DNA of 64,000 nt, from contig NZ_BQIP01000025.1 of the NCBI RefSeq assembly GCF_021602585.1, forward strand, positions 1-64,000. Direction: 5' to 3'. The stretch comes from Pseudomonas faucium (GTDB lineage Bacteria > Pseudomonadota > Gammaproteobacteria > Pseudomonadales > Pseudomonadaceae). The notes under the pieces are model-generated. The model searched no databases. It saw only the letters and a list, made by a program, of their open reading frames with translations, and was not told the origin of the DNA. The stretch's first letter is position 1, and each line of letters starts with the position of its first letter. The translations under genes were made by a program, and so were the position numbers. Below are positions 16,891 through 25,699 of the stretch, one piece after another.

Positions 16891-16919
16891 TTCTTGTTGG
16901 ATGTTTGCACATCTATACT
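16891..16919 (+). promoter_or_regulatory. Possible sigma-70 promoter of mmsA
   Basis: TTCTTG (16891-16896) and TATACT (16914-16919) are separated by 17 bp and lie about 80 bp before the mmsA start, between the divergent lysR and mmsA. The -10 match is good and the -35 match moderate. Confidence 0.4.
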
Positions 16920-17000
16920 CGAAAAAAGCCCCATGACGCCACCTCGCGTTTGCCCGGCGCTGGCGATCTCGTCCTGACAATAATTCCAAGGAGAACCCAG

Positions 17001-18527
17001 ATGAACGCACCACAATCCCCCACCAAGACCCAGGTCGAGCAGGTCAAGCTGCTGATCGACGGCCAGTGGGTCGAATCGAAAACCACCGAGTGGCGCGACA
17101 TCGTCAACCCGGCCACCCAGCAAGTGCTGGCGCGGGTGCCGTTTGCCACCGTCGAAGAAGTGGACGCCGCCGTGGCTGCCGCCGAGCGCGCCTTCAAGAC
17201 CTGGCGCGACACCCCGATCGGCGCGCGCATGCGCATCATGCTCAAGCTGCAGGCGCTGATCCGCGAACACACCAAGCGCATCGCCCAGACCCTCAGCGCC
17301 GAGCAGGGCAAGACCCTGGCCGATGCCGAAGGTGACATCTTCCGCGGCCTGGAAGTGGTCGAGCACGCGGCCTCCATCGGCACCCTGCAGATGGGCGAGT
17401 TCGCCGAGAACGTCGCCGGTGGCGTGGACACCTACACCCTGCGCCAGCCGATCGGCGTGTGCGCCGGCATCACCCCGTTCAACTTCCCGGCGATGATCCC
17501 GCTGTGGATGTTCCCGATGGCGATCGTCTGCGGCAACACCTTCGTGCTCAAGCCGTCCGAACAGGACCCGCTGTCGACCATGATGCTGGTCGAGCTGGCG
17601 CTGGAAGCCGGCGTGCCGGCCGGTGTGCTCAACGTGGTGCACGGCGGCAAGCAAGTGGTGGACGCGATCTGCACCCACAAGGACATCAAGGCGATTTCCT
17701 TCGTTGGCTCCACCGAAGTCGGCACCCACGTGTACAACCTGGGCAGCCAGCACGGCAAGCGCGTGCAATCGATGATGGGCGCCAAGAACCACGCTGTGGT
17801 GCTGCCTGATGCCAACCGCACGCAAACCATCAACGCCCTGGTCGGGGCCGCCTTCGGGGCTGCCGGCCAGCGCTGCATGGCCACCTCGGTGGCGGTGCTG
17901 GTGGGCAAGGCGCGGGAATGGCTGCCGGACATCAAGGCGGCGGCCAGCAAGCTCAAGGTCAATGCCGGTAGCGAGCCGGGCACCGACGTTGGCCCGGTGG
18001 TTTCCAAGCGGGCCAAGGAGCGCGTGCTGGGCCTGATCGAAAGCGGCATCAAGGAAGGCGCCAAGCTCGAACTCGATGGCCGTGACGTGAAGGTGCCGGG
18101 CTACGAGCAGGGCAACTTCGTCGGCCCGACCCTGTTCTCCGGGGTCAAGACCGACATGCAGGTGTACACCCAGGAAATCTTCGGCCCGGTGCTGGTGACC
18201 CTGGAAGTCGACACCCTCGACGAGGCCATCGCCCTGGTCAATGCCAACCCGTTCGGCAACGGCACCGGCCTGTTCACGCAAAGCGGTGCGGCGGCGCGCA
18301 AGTTCCAGAGCGAAATCGACATCGGCCAGGTCGGCATCAACATCCCGATTCCAGTCCCGGTGCCGTTCTTCAGCTTCACAGGTTCGCGCGGCTCCAAGCT
18401 TGGCGACCTCGGCCCATACGGCAAGCAAGTGGTGCAGTTCTACACTCAGACCAAGACCGTCACCGCCCGCTGGTTCGATGACGACAGCGTCAACGACGGT
18501 GTGAACACCACCATCAGCCTGCGCTAA
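17001..18527 (+). CDS. mmsA: CoA-acylating methylmalonate-semialdehyde dehydrogenase
   Basis: MmsA converts (methyl)malonate semialdehyde to propionyl-CoA or acetyl-CoA with NAD, the end step of valine (and related) catabolism. The 508-residue product is normal length for the family. It has the aldehyde-dehydrogenase fold, with the nucleophile C292 in GQRCMATS and the NAD-site pattern FVGSTEVG. The ATG at 17001 follows AAGGAG by 7 bases. Longer in-frame upstream extensions run antisense to lysR and are rejected. It forms an operon with mmsB 13 bp downstream. Confidence 0.95.
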   Translation: MNAPQSPTKTQVEQVKLLIDGQWVESKTTEWRDIVNPATQQVLARVPFATVEEVDAAVAAAERAFKTWRDTPIGARMRIMLKLQALIREHTKRIAQTLSAEQGKTLADAEGDIFRGLEVVEHAASIGTLQMGEFAENVAGGVDTYTLRQPIGVCAGITPFNFPAMIPLWMFPMAIVCGNTFVLKPSEQDPLSTMMLVELALEAGVPAGVLNVVHGGKQVVDAICTHKDIKAISFVGSTEVGTHVYNLGSQHGKRVQSMMGAKNHAVVLPDANRTQTINALVGAAFGAAGQRCMATSVAVLVGKAREWLPDIKAAASKLKVNAGSEPGTDVGPVVSKRAKERVLGLIESGIKEGAKLELDGRDVKVPGYEQGNFVGPTLFSGVKTDMQVYTQEIFGPVLVTLEVDTLDEAIALVNANPFGNGTGLFTQSGAAARKFQSEIDIGQVGINIPIPVPVPFFSFTGSRGSKLGDLGPYGKQVVQFYTQTKTVTARWFDDDSVNDGVNTTISLR

Positions 18528-18540
18528 GGAGTAGTTCGCC

Positions 18541-19428
18541 ATGCGTATCGCATTCATCGGCCTGGGCAACATGGGAGCGCCCATGGCCCGCAACCTGATC
18601 AAGGCCGGGCACCAGTTGCACCTGTTCGACCTGAACAAGACCGTGCTGGCCGAGCTCGCCGAGCTGGGCGGGCAGGTCAGCGCCTCGCCCAAGGAAGCGG
18701 CGGCCAGCAGCGAGCTGGTCATCACCATGCTGCCGGCTGCGGCCCATGTGCGCAGCGTCTACCTCAACGACGACGGTGTGCTGGCCGGCGTGCGCCCCGG
18801 CACGCCTACAGTGGACTGCAGCACCATCGACCCGCAGACCGCCCGGGAAGTGTCCAAGGCCGCCGCGGCCAAGGGCGTGGACATGGGTGATGCGCCAGTC
18901 TCCGGCGGCACCGGTGGCGCGGCGGCGGGCACCCTGACCTTCATGGTCGGTGCCAGCGCCGAGCTGTTCGCCACGCTCAAGCCGGTGCTGGAGCAGATGG
19001 GCCGCAACATCGTGCATTGCGGCGAGGTCGGCACCGGCCAGATCGCCAAGATCTGCAACAACCTGCTGCTGGGCATCTCGATGATCGGCGTGTCCGAGGC
19101 GATGGCCCTGGGCAATGCGCTGGGCATCGACACCAAGGTGCTGGCCGGCATCATCAACAGTTCGACCGGCCGTTGCTGGAGCTCTGACACCTACAACCCG
19201 TGGCCGGGCATCATCGACACGGCGCCGGCATCGCGCGGTTATACCGGCGGCTTTGGCGCCGAACTGATGCTCAAGGACCTGGGCCTGGCCACCGAGGCCG
19301 CACGCCAGGCGCACCAGCCGGTGATCCTCGGCGCCGTGGCCCAGCAGCTGTACCAGGCCATGAGCCTGCGTGGTGAGGGTGGCAAGGACTTCTCGGCGAT
19401 CGTCGAGGGGTACCGCAAGAAGGATTGA
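18541..19428 (+). CDS. mmsB: 3-hydroxyisobutyrate dehydrogenase
   Basis: MmsB oxidises 3-hydroxyisobutyrate to methylmalonate semialdehyde, the substrate of MmsA. The 295-residue protein has the N-terminal dinucleotide motif GLGNMG (residues 7-12), the substrate-site motif DAPVSGGTGGA and the catalytic Lys170 in GTGQIAKICNN. A GGAG lies 9 bases before the ATG. The spacing to mmsA and the paired chemistry place both in one valine-degradation operon. Confidence 0.95.
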   Translation: MRIAFIGLGNMGAPMARNLIKAGHQLHLFDLNKTVLAELAELGGQVSASPKEAAASSELVITMLPAAAHVRSVYLNDDGVLAGVRPGTPTVDCSTIDPQTAREVSKAAAAKGVDMGDAPVSGGTGGAAAGTLTFMVGASAELFATLKPVLEQMGRNIVHCGEVGTGQIAKICNNLLLGISMIGVSEAMALGNALGIDTKVLAGIINSSTGRCWSSDTYNPWPGIIDTAPASRGYTGGFGAELMLKDLGLATEAARQAHQPVILGAVAQQLYQAMSLRGEGGKDFSAIVEGYRKKD

Positions 19429-19461
19429 CGAGCGAGGGGCTTCATCGCGGGCCGGGCGGCT

Positions 19462-19490
19462 TTCCCTCTGTAACTGCGCACCAGAGGGAA
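19462..19490. terminator. Hairpin after mmsB
   Basis: TTCCCTCTG (19462-19470) and CAGAGGGAA (19482-19490) form a perfect 9-bp stem between mmsB and the convergent cupin gene. An eight-T run follows only 17 bases later, so termination may be inefficient or partly rho-dependent. Confidence 0.45.
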
Positions 19491-19545
19491 GGGCGCCTGA
19501 CCTGCGATTTTTTTTGTCTGGGCGGCCCTATCGCCGGCCAGATGG

Positions 19546-19890
19546 TCAGGCGAAGACGAAATACTTGCGCACGGTCTCGACCACTTCCCAGGTGCCCTTC
19601 ATCCCCGGTTCGATCACGAACACATCACCCGCCTTCAAATGCTTCGGCGCCTCGCCTTCCGGGGTGATGATGCAGTAGCCCTCGAGGAAGTGGCAGAACT
19701 CCCACTTCTCGTAGTTGACTTCGAACTTGCCGGGCGTGCAGATCCAGGTGCCCATGATCTTGCTGCCGTCGGCCGACAGGTAGGCATTGAGGTTGACGGT
19801 GTGCGGGTCGCCGCCGATGCGCTTCCACTTGGTCGCGTCCACGACCGGCGTCGGGCAGGTTTCGCGCATAACGGTGATGAAATCGGACAT
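19546..19890 (-). CDS. Cupin-domain protein (DUF861-like)
   Basis: A 114-residue single-cupin protein. A first cupin block (GTWICTPGKFEV, WEFCHFLEGYCIITPEG) and a second (AGDVFVIEPGMKGTWEV) resemble the ureidoglycine aminohydrolase-like DUF861 group. It has no signal peptide and is expected to be cytosolic. Substrate is unknown. It converges on mmsB and is followed by a 160-bp gap before the LysR at 20054. Confidence 0.8.
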   Translation of the reverse strand: MSDFITVMRETCPTPVVDATKWKRIGGDPHTVNLNAYLSADGSKIMGTWICTPGKFEVNYEKWEFCHFLEGYCIITPEGEAPKHLKAGDVFVIEPGMKGTWEVVETVRKYFVFA

Positions 19891-20053
19891 GGCACAACTC
19901 CTGGTGACTGGCTGAATGACGGGTCACCATAGGGCCATTGGCTACGCCGCAGTTGCCTGGGCTCGACCTTTAGCTGTCTGGCCGCGCTATCTGCAGCCCA
20001 GTGTTGAGTTGCTAGCTGGCATCGCCAGCCTGATGGGCCCACTCAGGTGACGA

Positions 20054-20944
20054 TCATTCACAAGCCTGTGCCAAGCGCTCTACCAACCCCGCTGCATACC
20101 CCGGCAACCCGGCAAAATCCCGCGAGCACAACAACAGCCGCCGGTTGGCCCACGCTTCTGCAAGCGCCACCCAATGCAGCCCCAGCACGCCCTGCCAACG
20201 CTTCACCGATGCCATCGGCACGACGCCGACCCCGGCCCCACTTGCCACCATGCGGATCACCCCGTCGAACCCTTCGGCCCGCACCCGCACCTGCATCCGC
20301 CGCCCTTCGCGCAGGGCCTGTTCCTCCAGGTACAGCGCCAGGGCACTGTTCGCGCCCAGCCCGACATGGCCATGGGCGAGGCTGTCGATGAAGCTTGGCG
20401 CGGGTTGCGCGGCGAGGGGGTGATCGAGCGGGGTCACCAGCACCAGCGGGTCGTCGCGAAATGGCAGGGTCTGCAGGTGCGTGCTGGGCGCGGCCGTGGA
20501 GATGACGCCCAGGTCGGCCATGCCCTGGGTGATCGACTGCACGATGCGAAGGCTCGGCAGCTCCTGCACATCGACACTCACCCCAGGGTTGTCGGCAAGG
20601 TAGCTGGCCAGCAGCTCCGGCAGGTATTCGGTCAACGCCGCCGTGTTGCACAGCAGCCGCACCTGGCCTTGCTGGCCTTGGGCGTACTGGGCCAGGTCGA
20701 ACTGCAGGCGTTCGACCTGCTGGCCGATCTGCCGTGCATGCTGCAGCAGCGCCTGGCCTGCGGGGGTTGGCTGCACGCCGCGGCGGTTGCGTTCGAGCAG
20801 CGTGGTACCCAGCGAGGCTTCCATGGCGCGGATGCGCGCGCTGGCCGCGGGCAGCGAAAGATGGCTGCGGCGTGCGCCGGCAGTGATGTTGCCGCATTCC
20901 AGGGTGTGCTGGAACAGCGCAAGGTCAATCAGGTCGAAGTGCAT
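20054..20944 (-). CDS. LysR-family regulator
   Basis: The 296-residue product starts MHFDLIDLALFQHTLE, with an N-terminal winged helix (ITAGARRSHLSLPAASARIR) and a LysR effector-binding domain. ATG 20944 is preferred over an in-frame TTG 18 bases upstream. It is divergent from the TauE-type exporter at 21011, so it probably controls that gene. The ligand cannot be told from the sequence. Confidence 0.9.
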   Translation of the reverse strand: MHFDLIDLALFQHTLECGNITAGARRSHLSLPAASARIRAMEASLGTTLLERNRRGVQPTPAGQALLQHARQIGQQVERLQFDLAQYAQGQQGQVRLLCNTAALTEYLPELLASYLADNPGVSVDVQELPSLRIVQSITQGMADLGVISTAAPSTHLQTLPFRDDPLVLVTPLDHPLAAQPAPSFIDSLAHGHVGLGANSALALYLEEQALREGRRMQVRVRAEGFDGVIRMVASGAGVGVVPMASVKRWQGVLGLHWVALAEAWANRRLLLCSRDFAGLPGYAAGLVERLAQACE

Positions 20945-21010
20945 CAGCCTCTGTCCTGGCAAGAGTCTGGCTGAGTATATGGCAGATTTTCAGCCCGCTC
21001 GGCGCAGGCC

Positions 21011-21787
21011 ATGATGGCGGCCATGAATACCTTGATCGCTTTCTACCAGAACATAGGCCCGGCACTCACTGTGCTGGTCATCGTTACCTTCCTGCTGGCC
21101 GGCGCGGTCAAAGGGGTGATCGGCCTTGGCCTGCCGACCATCGCCATGGGCCTGCTCGGGCTGGCTATGCCCCCGGCGCAGGCTGCGGCACTGCTGATCG
21201 TGCCCTCGACCCTCACCAACCTTTGGCAACTGGCAGCCGGTGGGCACCTGCCGGCATTGTTGCGGCGGCTGGGGCCGATGCTGGTGATGATCTTCGTCGG
21301 CACGCTGGCCGGCAGTACCTGGCTGGGTATCGACAGTGGGCCGTGGGCCGCGCACGCACTGGGCGGCGCCTTGGTGATCTACGCGCTGTACGGGCTGCTT
21401 GGCCCACAACTGCGGGTGGCCGCGCACCGGGAAGGCTGGCTCGGGCCGCTGTGCGGCTTGCTGACCGGTGTGGTCACTGCGGCCACTGGCGTGTTCGTGA
21501 TACCGGCCGTGCCTTACCTGCAGAGCCTGGGCCTGAACCGCGATGCGTTGATCCAGGCGCTGGGCCTGGCATTCACCGTGTCCACCGTGGCGCTGGCCTG
21601 CGGCCTGGCCGGGCAGGATGCCCTGGGCGGCCAGGCGTTGGGGGCTTCACTGCTGATGCTGGCGCCGGCACTGCTGGGCATGCTGGCCGGCCAGTGGCTG
21701 CGCCAGCGCATCAGTGCGGCGCTGTTCAAACGCTGCTTCTTCATCGGCCTGGCCGTGCTGGGCGGCCACCTGATGGTCAACGGCTAG
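21011..21787 (+). CDS. TauE/SafE-family membrane exporter
   Basis: The 258-residue protein has eight or so hydrophobic helices and two related halves (AVKGVIGLGLPTIAMGLLG and, later, GVVTAATGVFVIPAVPYLQ), which is the TauE/SafE repeat pattern. Such proteins move sulfite, sulfoacetate or other organic anions. ATGs at 21011 and 21023 are both possible starts. Its last 11 bases overlap the 3' end of the convergent gene at 21777. The divergent LysR at 20054 is the likely regulator. Confidence 0.85.
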   Translation: MMAAMNTLIAFYQNIGPALTVLVIVTFLLAGAVKGVIGLGLPTIAMGLLGLAMPPAQAAALLIVPSTLTNLWQLAAGGHLPALLRRLGPMLVMIFVGTLAGSTWLGIDSGPWAAHALGGALVIYALYGLLGPQLRVAAHREGWLGPLCGLLTGVVTAATGVFVIPAVPYLQSLGLNRDALIQALGLAFTVSTVALACGLAGQDALGGQALGASLLMLAPALLGMLAGQWLRQRISAALFKRCFFIGLAVLGGHLMVNG

Positions 21788-22091
21788 CGGAGGAGGCGCT
21801 GAGCATCTCGATCATCTGGATGTCGAAATCGCGCTCCAGGTAGTCCATGCGCTTTTCGAAGAACGCGGCCATGTGCGGCAGCGCCGAGTGCACGTCCAGG
21901 GCGGCCTTGTCGGCCCACACCTCATAGAACACGAACAGGCTCGGGTCCTCTTTGTCGCGCAGCATGTGGTACTCGATGCAGCCGGGTTCCTGGCGGCTTG
22001 GCTCCACATAGGCGCGGAACAGGTTTTCGAAAGCTTCGGCCATTTCTGGGCGGGTCTTGGCCTTGAGGATGAAGGCGTGTTGCTCACTCAT
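21777..22091 (-). CDS. Antibiotic biosynthesis monooxygenase-domain protein (YgiN-like)
   Basis: A 104-residue ABM-fold protein starting MSEQHAFILKAKTRPEMAEA. The motifs SRQEPGC and LFVFYEVWADKAALDVH are typical of quinol-monooxygenase YgiN relatives. The ATG at 22091 is chosen over an upstream in-frame start because the extra 18 residues are Ser-rich and unlike the family. It lies near mdaB, another quinone enzyme, which fits the E. coli mdaB-ygiN pairing, although here the two are divergent. Confidence 0.85.
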   Translation of the reverse strand: MSEQHAFILKAKTRPEMAEAFENLFRAYVEPSRQEPGCIEYHMLRDKEDPSLFVFYEVWADKAALDVHSALPHMAAFFEKRMDYLERDFDIQMIEMLSASSASR

Positions 22092-22249
22092 GGGTAACGA
22101 CTCGTGGGAGGAAGATGAAACGATTCTACGGCAAGAATAGTTCATGCATTCGTGACTTCAGATCAATTGTATTTTGCCCCGCACCTGCTGTTTCCCGTGC
22201 CCACGAATGCCTAATCTGCCGGCCATTGATTCCTTGACGCGAGGTCAGC

Positions 22250-22840
22250 ATGAAAAAGATTCTTCTGCTCAATGGCGGCAAACAATTCGCCCACTCCGAC
22301 GGCCGCCTCAACCAGACCCTGCACGACGCCGCGCTGGCGCACCTGGACCGTGCCGGTTTCGACGTGCAGCAAACCTTCATCGACGGTGGCTACGACGTAC
22401 AGGCCGAGGTGGAGAAATTCCTCTGGGCCGACGTGATCATCTATCAGATGCCCGGCTGGTGGATGGGCGCGCCCTGGACCGTGAAGCAGTACATCGACGA
22501 GGTCTTCACCGCCGGCCACGGCAGCCTCTACGCCAACGATGGCCGCACCCGTTCCGATGCCTCGCAAAAATACGGCAGCGGTGGCCTGCTGCAAGGCAAG
22601 CAGTACATGTTGTCACTGACCTGGAACGCGCCGCAGCAGGCATTCGACGACCCCAGCGACTTCTTCGAAGGCAAGGGTGTGGATGCGGTGTACTTCCCGT
22701 TCCACAAGGCCAACCAGTTCCTCGGCATGAGCGGCCTGCCGACCTTCCTCGCGGTGGATGTGATGAAGCGCCCGGACGTACCGGCAGCGCTGGCAGCCTA
22801 TGAGGCGCACCTGGACAAGGTGTTCGGCCAGGCTGTTTGA
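22250..22840 (+). CDS. mdaB: NADPH:quinone reductase MdaB
   Basis: MdaB is a two-electron flavin quinone reductase that protects against quinones. The 196-residue product has the flavodoxin-like fold: MKKILLLNGGKQFAHSDG for the FMN/FAD phosphate loop, the MPGWWMGAPW motif, and LTWNAPQQAF, all characteristic of MdaB. AGGT lies 5 bases before the ATG. A LysR gene follows in the same direction 60 bp downstream, probably its regulator. Confidence 0.93.
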   Translation: MKKILLLNGGKQFAHSDGRLNQTLHDAALAHLDRAGFDVQQTFIDGGYDVQAEVEKFLWADVIIYQMPGWWMGAPWTVKQYIDEVFTAGHGSLYANDGRTRSDASQKYGSGGLLQGKQYMLSLTWNAPQQAFDDPSDFFEGKGVDAVYFPFHKANQFLGMSGLPTFLAVDVMKRPDVPAALAAYEAHLDKVFGQAV

Positions 22841-22900
22841 CTGGACTTGCTGCCAGCAAGCGGCTATCTATCAGCGCGAACAGCAGACACAGGCGGCCAT

Positions 22901-23797
22901 GTGAAAACCCGATCCGAAGAACTCCAGGTATTCGTCGCCGTGATCGACTGCGGCTCGATCTCCGCGGCCGCCGAACAGATCGGCCAGACGCCCTCGGCGG
23001 TCAGCCGCACCTTGTCGCGCCTGGAGGCCAAGCTCGGTACCACCCTGGTCAACCGCACCACCCGGCGCATGGACCTGACCGAGGAAGGGCGCTTTTTCCT
23101 CGAGCGCTCGCGGCTGATCCTGGAGCAGATGGACGACATGGAGGAGCGCCTGTCGATGCACCGGCAAACCGCCTCCGGCCGCCTGCGCATCAACGCGGCT
23201 GCCCCCTTCATGCTGCATGCCATCCTGCCGTGGATCGGCGAGTTTCGCCGCCAGTACCCCGGTATCGAGCTGGAACTGAACACCGACGACCTGATCATCG
23301 ACCTGCTGGAGCAGAGCACCGACGTGGCCATCCGCATCGGCGAGCTGGCCGACTCCAGCCTGCATGCCCGCGCGCTGGGCTGCAGCCCGGTGCAGGTGCT
23401 GGCCAGCCCGGCCTACCTGGAGCAGCACGGCACGCCCGCGCGTGTCGAAGACCTCAGCCAGCACTGCCTGCTCGGCTTCAGCCAGCCCGAATCGCTCAAC
23501 CACTGGCCACTGCGCCATGCCCAGGGCGACCGCTGGCCGATCCGCCCGGCGCTGCTGGCCTCCAGCGGCGAAACCCTGCGCCAGCTGGCGCTGGCCGGTG
23601 AGGGCATCGTCAGCCTGTCGCACTTCATGACCCACGAAGACATCCGCGCCGGGCGCCTGCAGGTGCTGCTCGAGGATGCCAACAACGGCTACCGCCAGCC
23701 GATCCACGCCGTGTACTACCGCAACACGCAACTGGCCCTGCGCATCCAGTGCTTCCTCGATTTCATCCAGCGCAAGCTGGCCATGTACGCCTGCTGA
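22901..23797 (+). CDS. LysR-family regulator downstream of mdaB
   Basis: A 298-residue LysR protein from GTG 22901 (KTRSEELQVFVAVIDCGS). The helix-turn-helix (ISAAAEQIGQTPSAVSRTL) and effector domain are complete. A longer in-frame start at 22847 is rejected as poorly conserved in composition. Same direction as mdaB, 60 bp apart, so a quinone- or redox-responsive role for mdaB is plausible but inferred. Confidence 0.9.
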   Translation: MKTRSEELQVFVAVIDCGSISAAAEQIGQTPSAVSRTLSRLEAKLGTTLVNRTTRRMDLTEEGRFFLERSRLILEQMDDMEERLSMHRQTASGRLRINAAAPFMLHAILPWIGEFRRQYPGIELELNTDDLIIDLLEQSTDVAIRIGELADSSLHARALGCSPVQVLASPAYLEQHGTPARVEDLSQHCLLGFSQPESLNHWPLRHAQGDRWPIRPALLASSGETLRQLALAGEGIVSLSHFMTHEDIRAGRLQVLLEDANNGYRQPIHAVYYRNTQLALRIQCFLDFIQRKLAMYAC

Positions 23798-23914
23798 GTT
23801 GCCTGAACGCGACAGATCCTGCCCAAGGGCGGCGAAATTTCCTACGTGTGATTGCACAGTCGGCCGGCTTCGGCCTTACTGACTGATCAACAAAAACAAC
23901 ACCAAGGAAGTGTC

Positions 23915-25582
23915 ATGCGTATTGTCCTGTTCCAGTCCCTGGCGCTCGGGGCCGCGATCCTGAGCTGTTCTTCGGCCTATGCGGTGACCTTGGAAGGTGG
24001 CGCGGTGGCCGCGCCCGATCAATATGGCGCACAGGTAGCCGCCGATATCCTGAAGAAGGGCGGCAACGCGGTGGACGCCGCGGTGGCCACCGCCTTCACC
24101 CTGGCCGTGACCTACCCGGAGGCCGGCAATATCGGCGGCGGTGGCTTCATGACCCTGTTCGTCGACGGCAAACCGTACTTCCTCGACTACCGCGAAGTGG
24201 CGCCCAAGGCTGCCAGCCGCAACATGTACCTGGACGAAAAAGGCGAGGTCATCGAGAACCTCAGCCTGGTCGGCGTGCGTGCCGCCGGCGTGCCGGGCAC
24301 GGTGATGGGCCTGTGGGAAGCGCACCAGAAGTTCGGCAAGCTGCCCTGGAGCGAGCTGCTGACCCCAGCCATCGGCTATGCGAAAAACGGCTTCAAGATC
24401 GCCGAAAAACAGTACCAGTACCGCAACGACGCCCAGGGCCTGTTCAAGACCGCCACCAACTTCAACGACTACTTCGGCAACATGAAGGTGGGCGAGCTGT
24501 TCAAGCAGCCGGAAATGGCCCAGACCCTCGAACGCATCGCCGACAAGGGCGTCAGCGAGTTCTACCAGGGCAAGACCGCCGACCTGCTGGTGGCGCAGAT
24601 GCAGGCCGACAAGGGCCTGATCACCAAGGAAGACCTCAAGGACTACAAGGCAGTGTGGCGCGAGCCGATGGCCCTGAGCTGGCGCGGCAACGTGGTGTAC
24701 ACGGCGCCACCGCCGAGTTCCGGCGGCGTCGCCCTGGCCCAGCTGCTGGGCATCAAGGAAGACCGCGCGGCGGACTTCAAGGGCGTGGCGCACAACTCGG
24801 CGCAGTACATCCACCTGCTGGCCGAGATCGAGAAACGGGTGTTCGCCGACCGCGCCGACTACCTGGGCGACCCGGCCTTCACCAAGGTGCCGGTCGACCA
24901 GCTGGTCGCCAAGGACTACCTGGCCAAGCGCGCCGCCCAGGTCAACCCCAAGGCCATTTCCGCAACCGATGATGTGAAGCCGGGCCTGGAGCCGCACCAG
25001 ACCACGCACTTCTCGATCGTCGACAAGCAGGGCAACGCCGTCAGCAACACCTACACCCTCAACCTCGACTACGGCAGCGGCGTGGTAGTGAAGGGCGCGG
25101 GCTTCCTGCTCAACGACGAGATGGACGACTTCAGCGCCAAGCCAGGTGCGGCCAACGCCTTTGGCGTGGTCGGCGGTGATGCCAATGCCATCGAGCCGGG
25201 CAAGCGCATGCTGTCGTCGATGAGCCCGAGCCTGATGACCCGCGATGGCAAGGTCGAGCTGGTGATCGGCACGCCGGGTGGCTCGCGGATCTTCACTTCG
25301 ATCTTCCAGGTGATGAACAACCTGTACGACTACGGCATGCCGCTGGACAAGGCGGTGGCGGCGCAGCGCGTGCACCATCAGCTGCTGCCCAAGGACACCA
25401 TCTACTTCGACAGCTATGCGCCGTTGACCGGGCCGGTGGCCGATGAGCTGAAGAAGATGGGCTATGTGCTGGAGGACCAGGGCTGGGAGATGGGCGATAT
25501 CCAGGCGATCCGGGTCAATGGGGCGCAGTTGGAGACCGCTTCCGACCCGCGTGGGCGTGGGGTGGGGATGATCGTCAAGTAA
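23915..25582 (+). CDS. ggt: Gamma-glutamyltransferase
   Basis: Ggt hydrolyses or transfers the gamma-glutamyl group of glutathione in the periplasm. The 555-residue precursor has a signal peptide (MRIVLFQSLALGAAILSCSS, cleavage near AYA). GNAVDAAVATAF and the processing site HQTTHFSIVDKQGN follow. T363 is the expected autocleavage nucleophile that starts the small subunit, and GTPGGSRIF is present downstream. The ATG at 23915 follows AAGGAAG. A long inverted repeat closes the gene against the convergent chemoreceptor. Confidence 0.95.
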   Translation: MRIVLFQSLALGAAILSCSSAYAVTLEGGAVAAPDQYGAQVAADILKKGGNAVDAAVATAFTLAVTYPEAGNIGGGGFMTLFVDGKPYFLDYREVAPKAASRNMYLDEKGEVIENLSLVGVRAAGVPGTVMGLWEAHQKFGKLPWSELLTPAIGYAKNGFKIAEKQYQYRNDAQGLFKTATNFNDYFGNMKVGELFKQPEMAQTLERIADKGVSEFYQGKTADLLVAQMQADKGLITKEDLKDYKAVWREPMALSWRGNVVYTAPPPSSGGVALAQLLGIKEDRAADFKGVAHNSAQYIHLLAEIEKRVFADRADYLGDPAFTKVPVDQLVAKDYLAKRAAQVNPKAISATDDVKPGLEPHQTTHFSIVDKQGNAVSNTYTLNLDYGSGVVVKGAGFLLNDEMDDFSAKPGAANAFGVVGGDANAIEPGKRMLSSMSPSLMTRDGKVELVIGTPGGSRIFTSIFQVMNNLYDYGMPLDKAVAAQRVHHQLLPKDTIYFDSYAPLTGPVADELKKMGYVLEDQGWEMGDIQAIRVNGAQLETASDPRGRGVGMIVK

Positions 25583-25601
25583 TCTGGGAGGGCTTTGCCC
25601 T

Positions 25602-25671
25602 CCTTTCGCGACACAAGGCCGCTCCTACAGCCATGCGCGGACCTGTAGGAGCGGCCTTGTGTCGCGAAAGG
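25602..25671. repeat. Perfect 29-bp inverted repeat (TGTAGGAGCGGCC family)
   Basis: Arms 25602-25630 and 25643-25671 are exact reverse complements around a 12-base loop. The arm contains GGCCTTGTGTCGCGAAAGG. The same unit is at 30280-30352. Both copies lie between convergent genes, so they probably act as bidirectional terminators or mRNA ends. Confidence 0.85.
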
Positions 25672-25699
25672 GCCGCAAAGCGGCCCCAAAACCCCAACC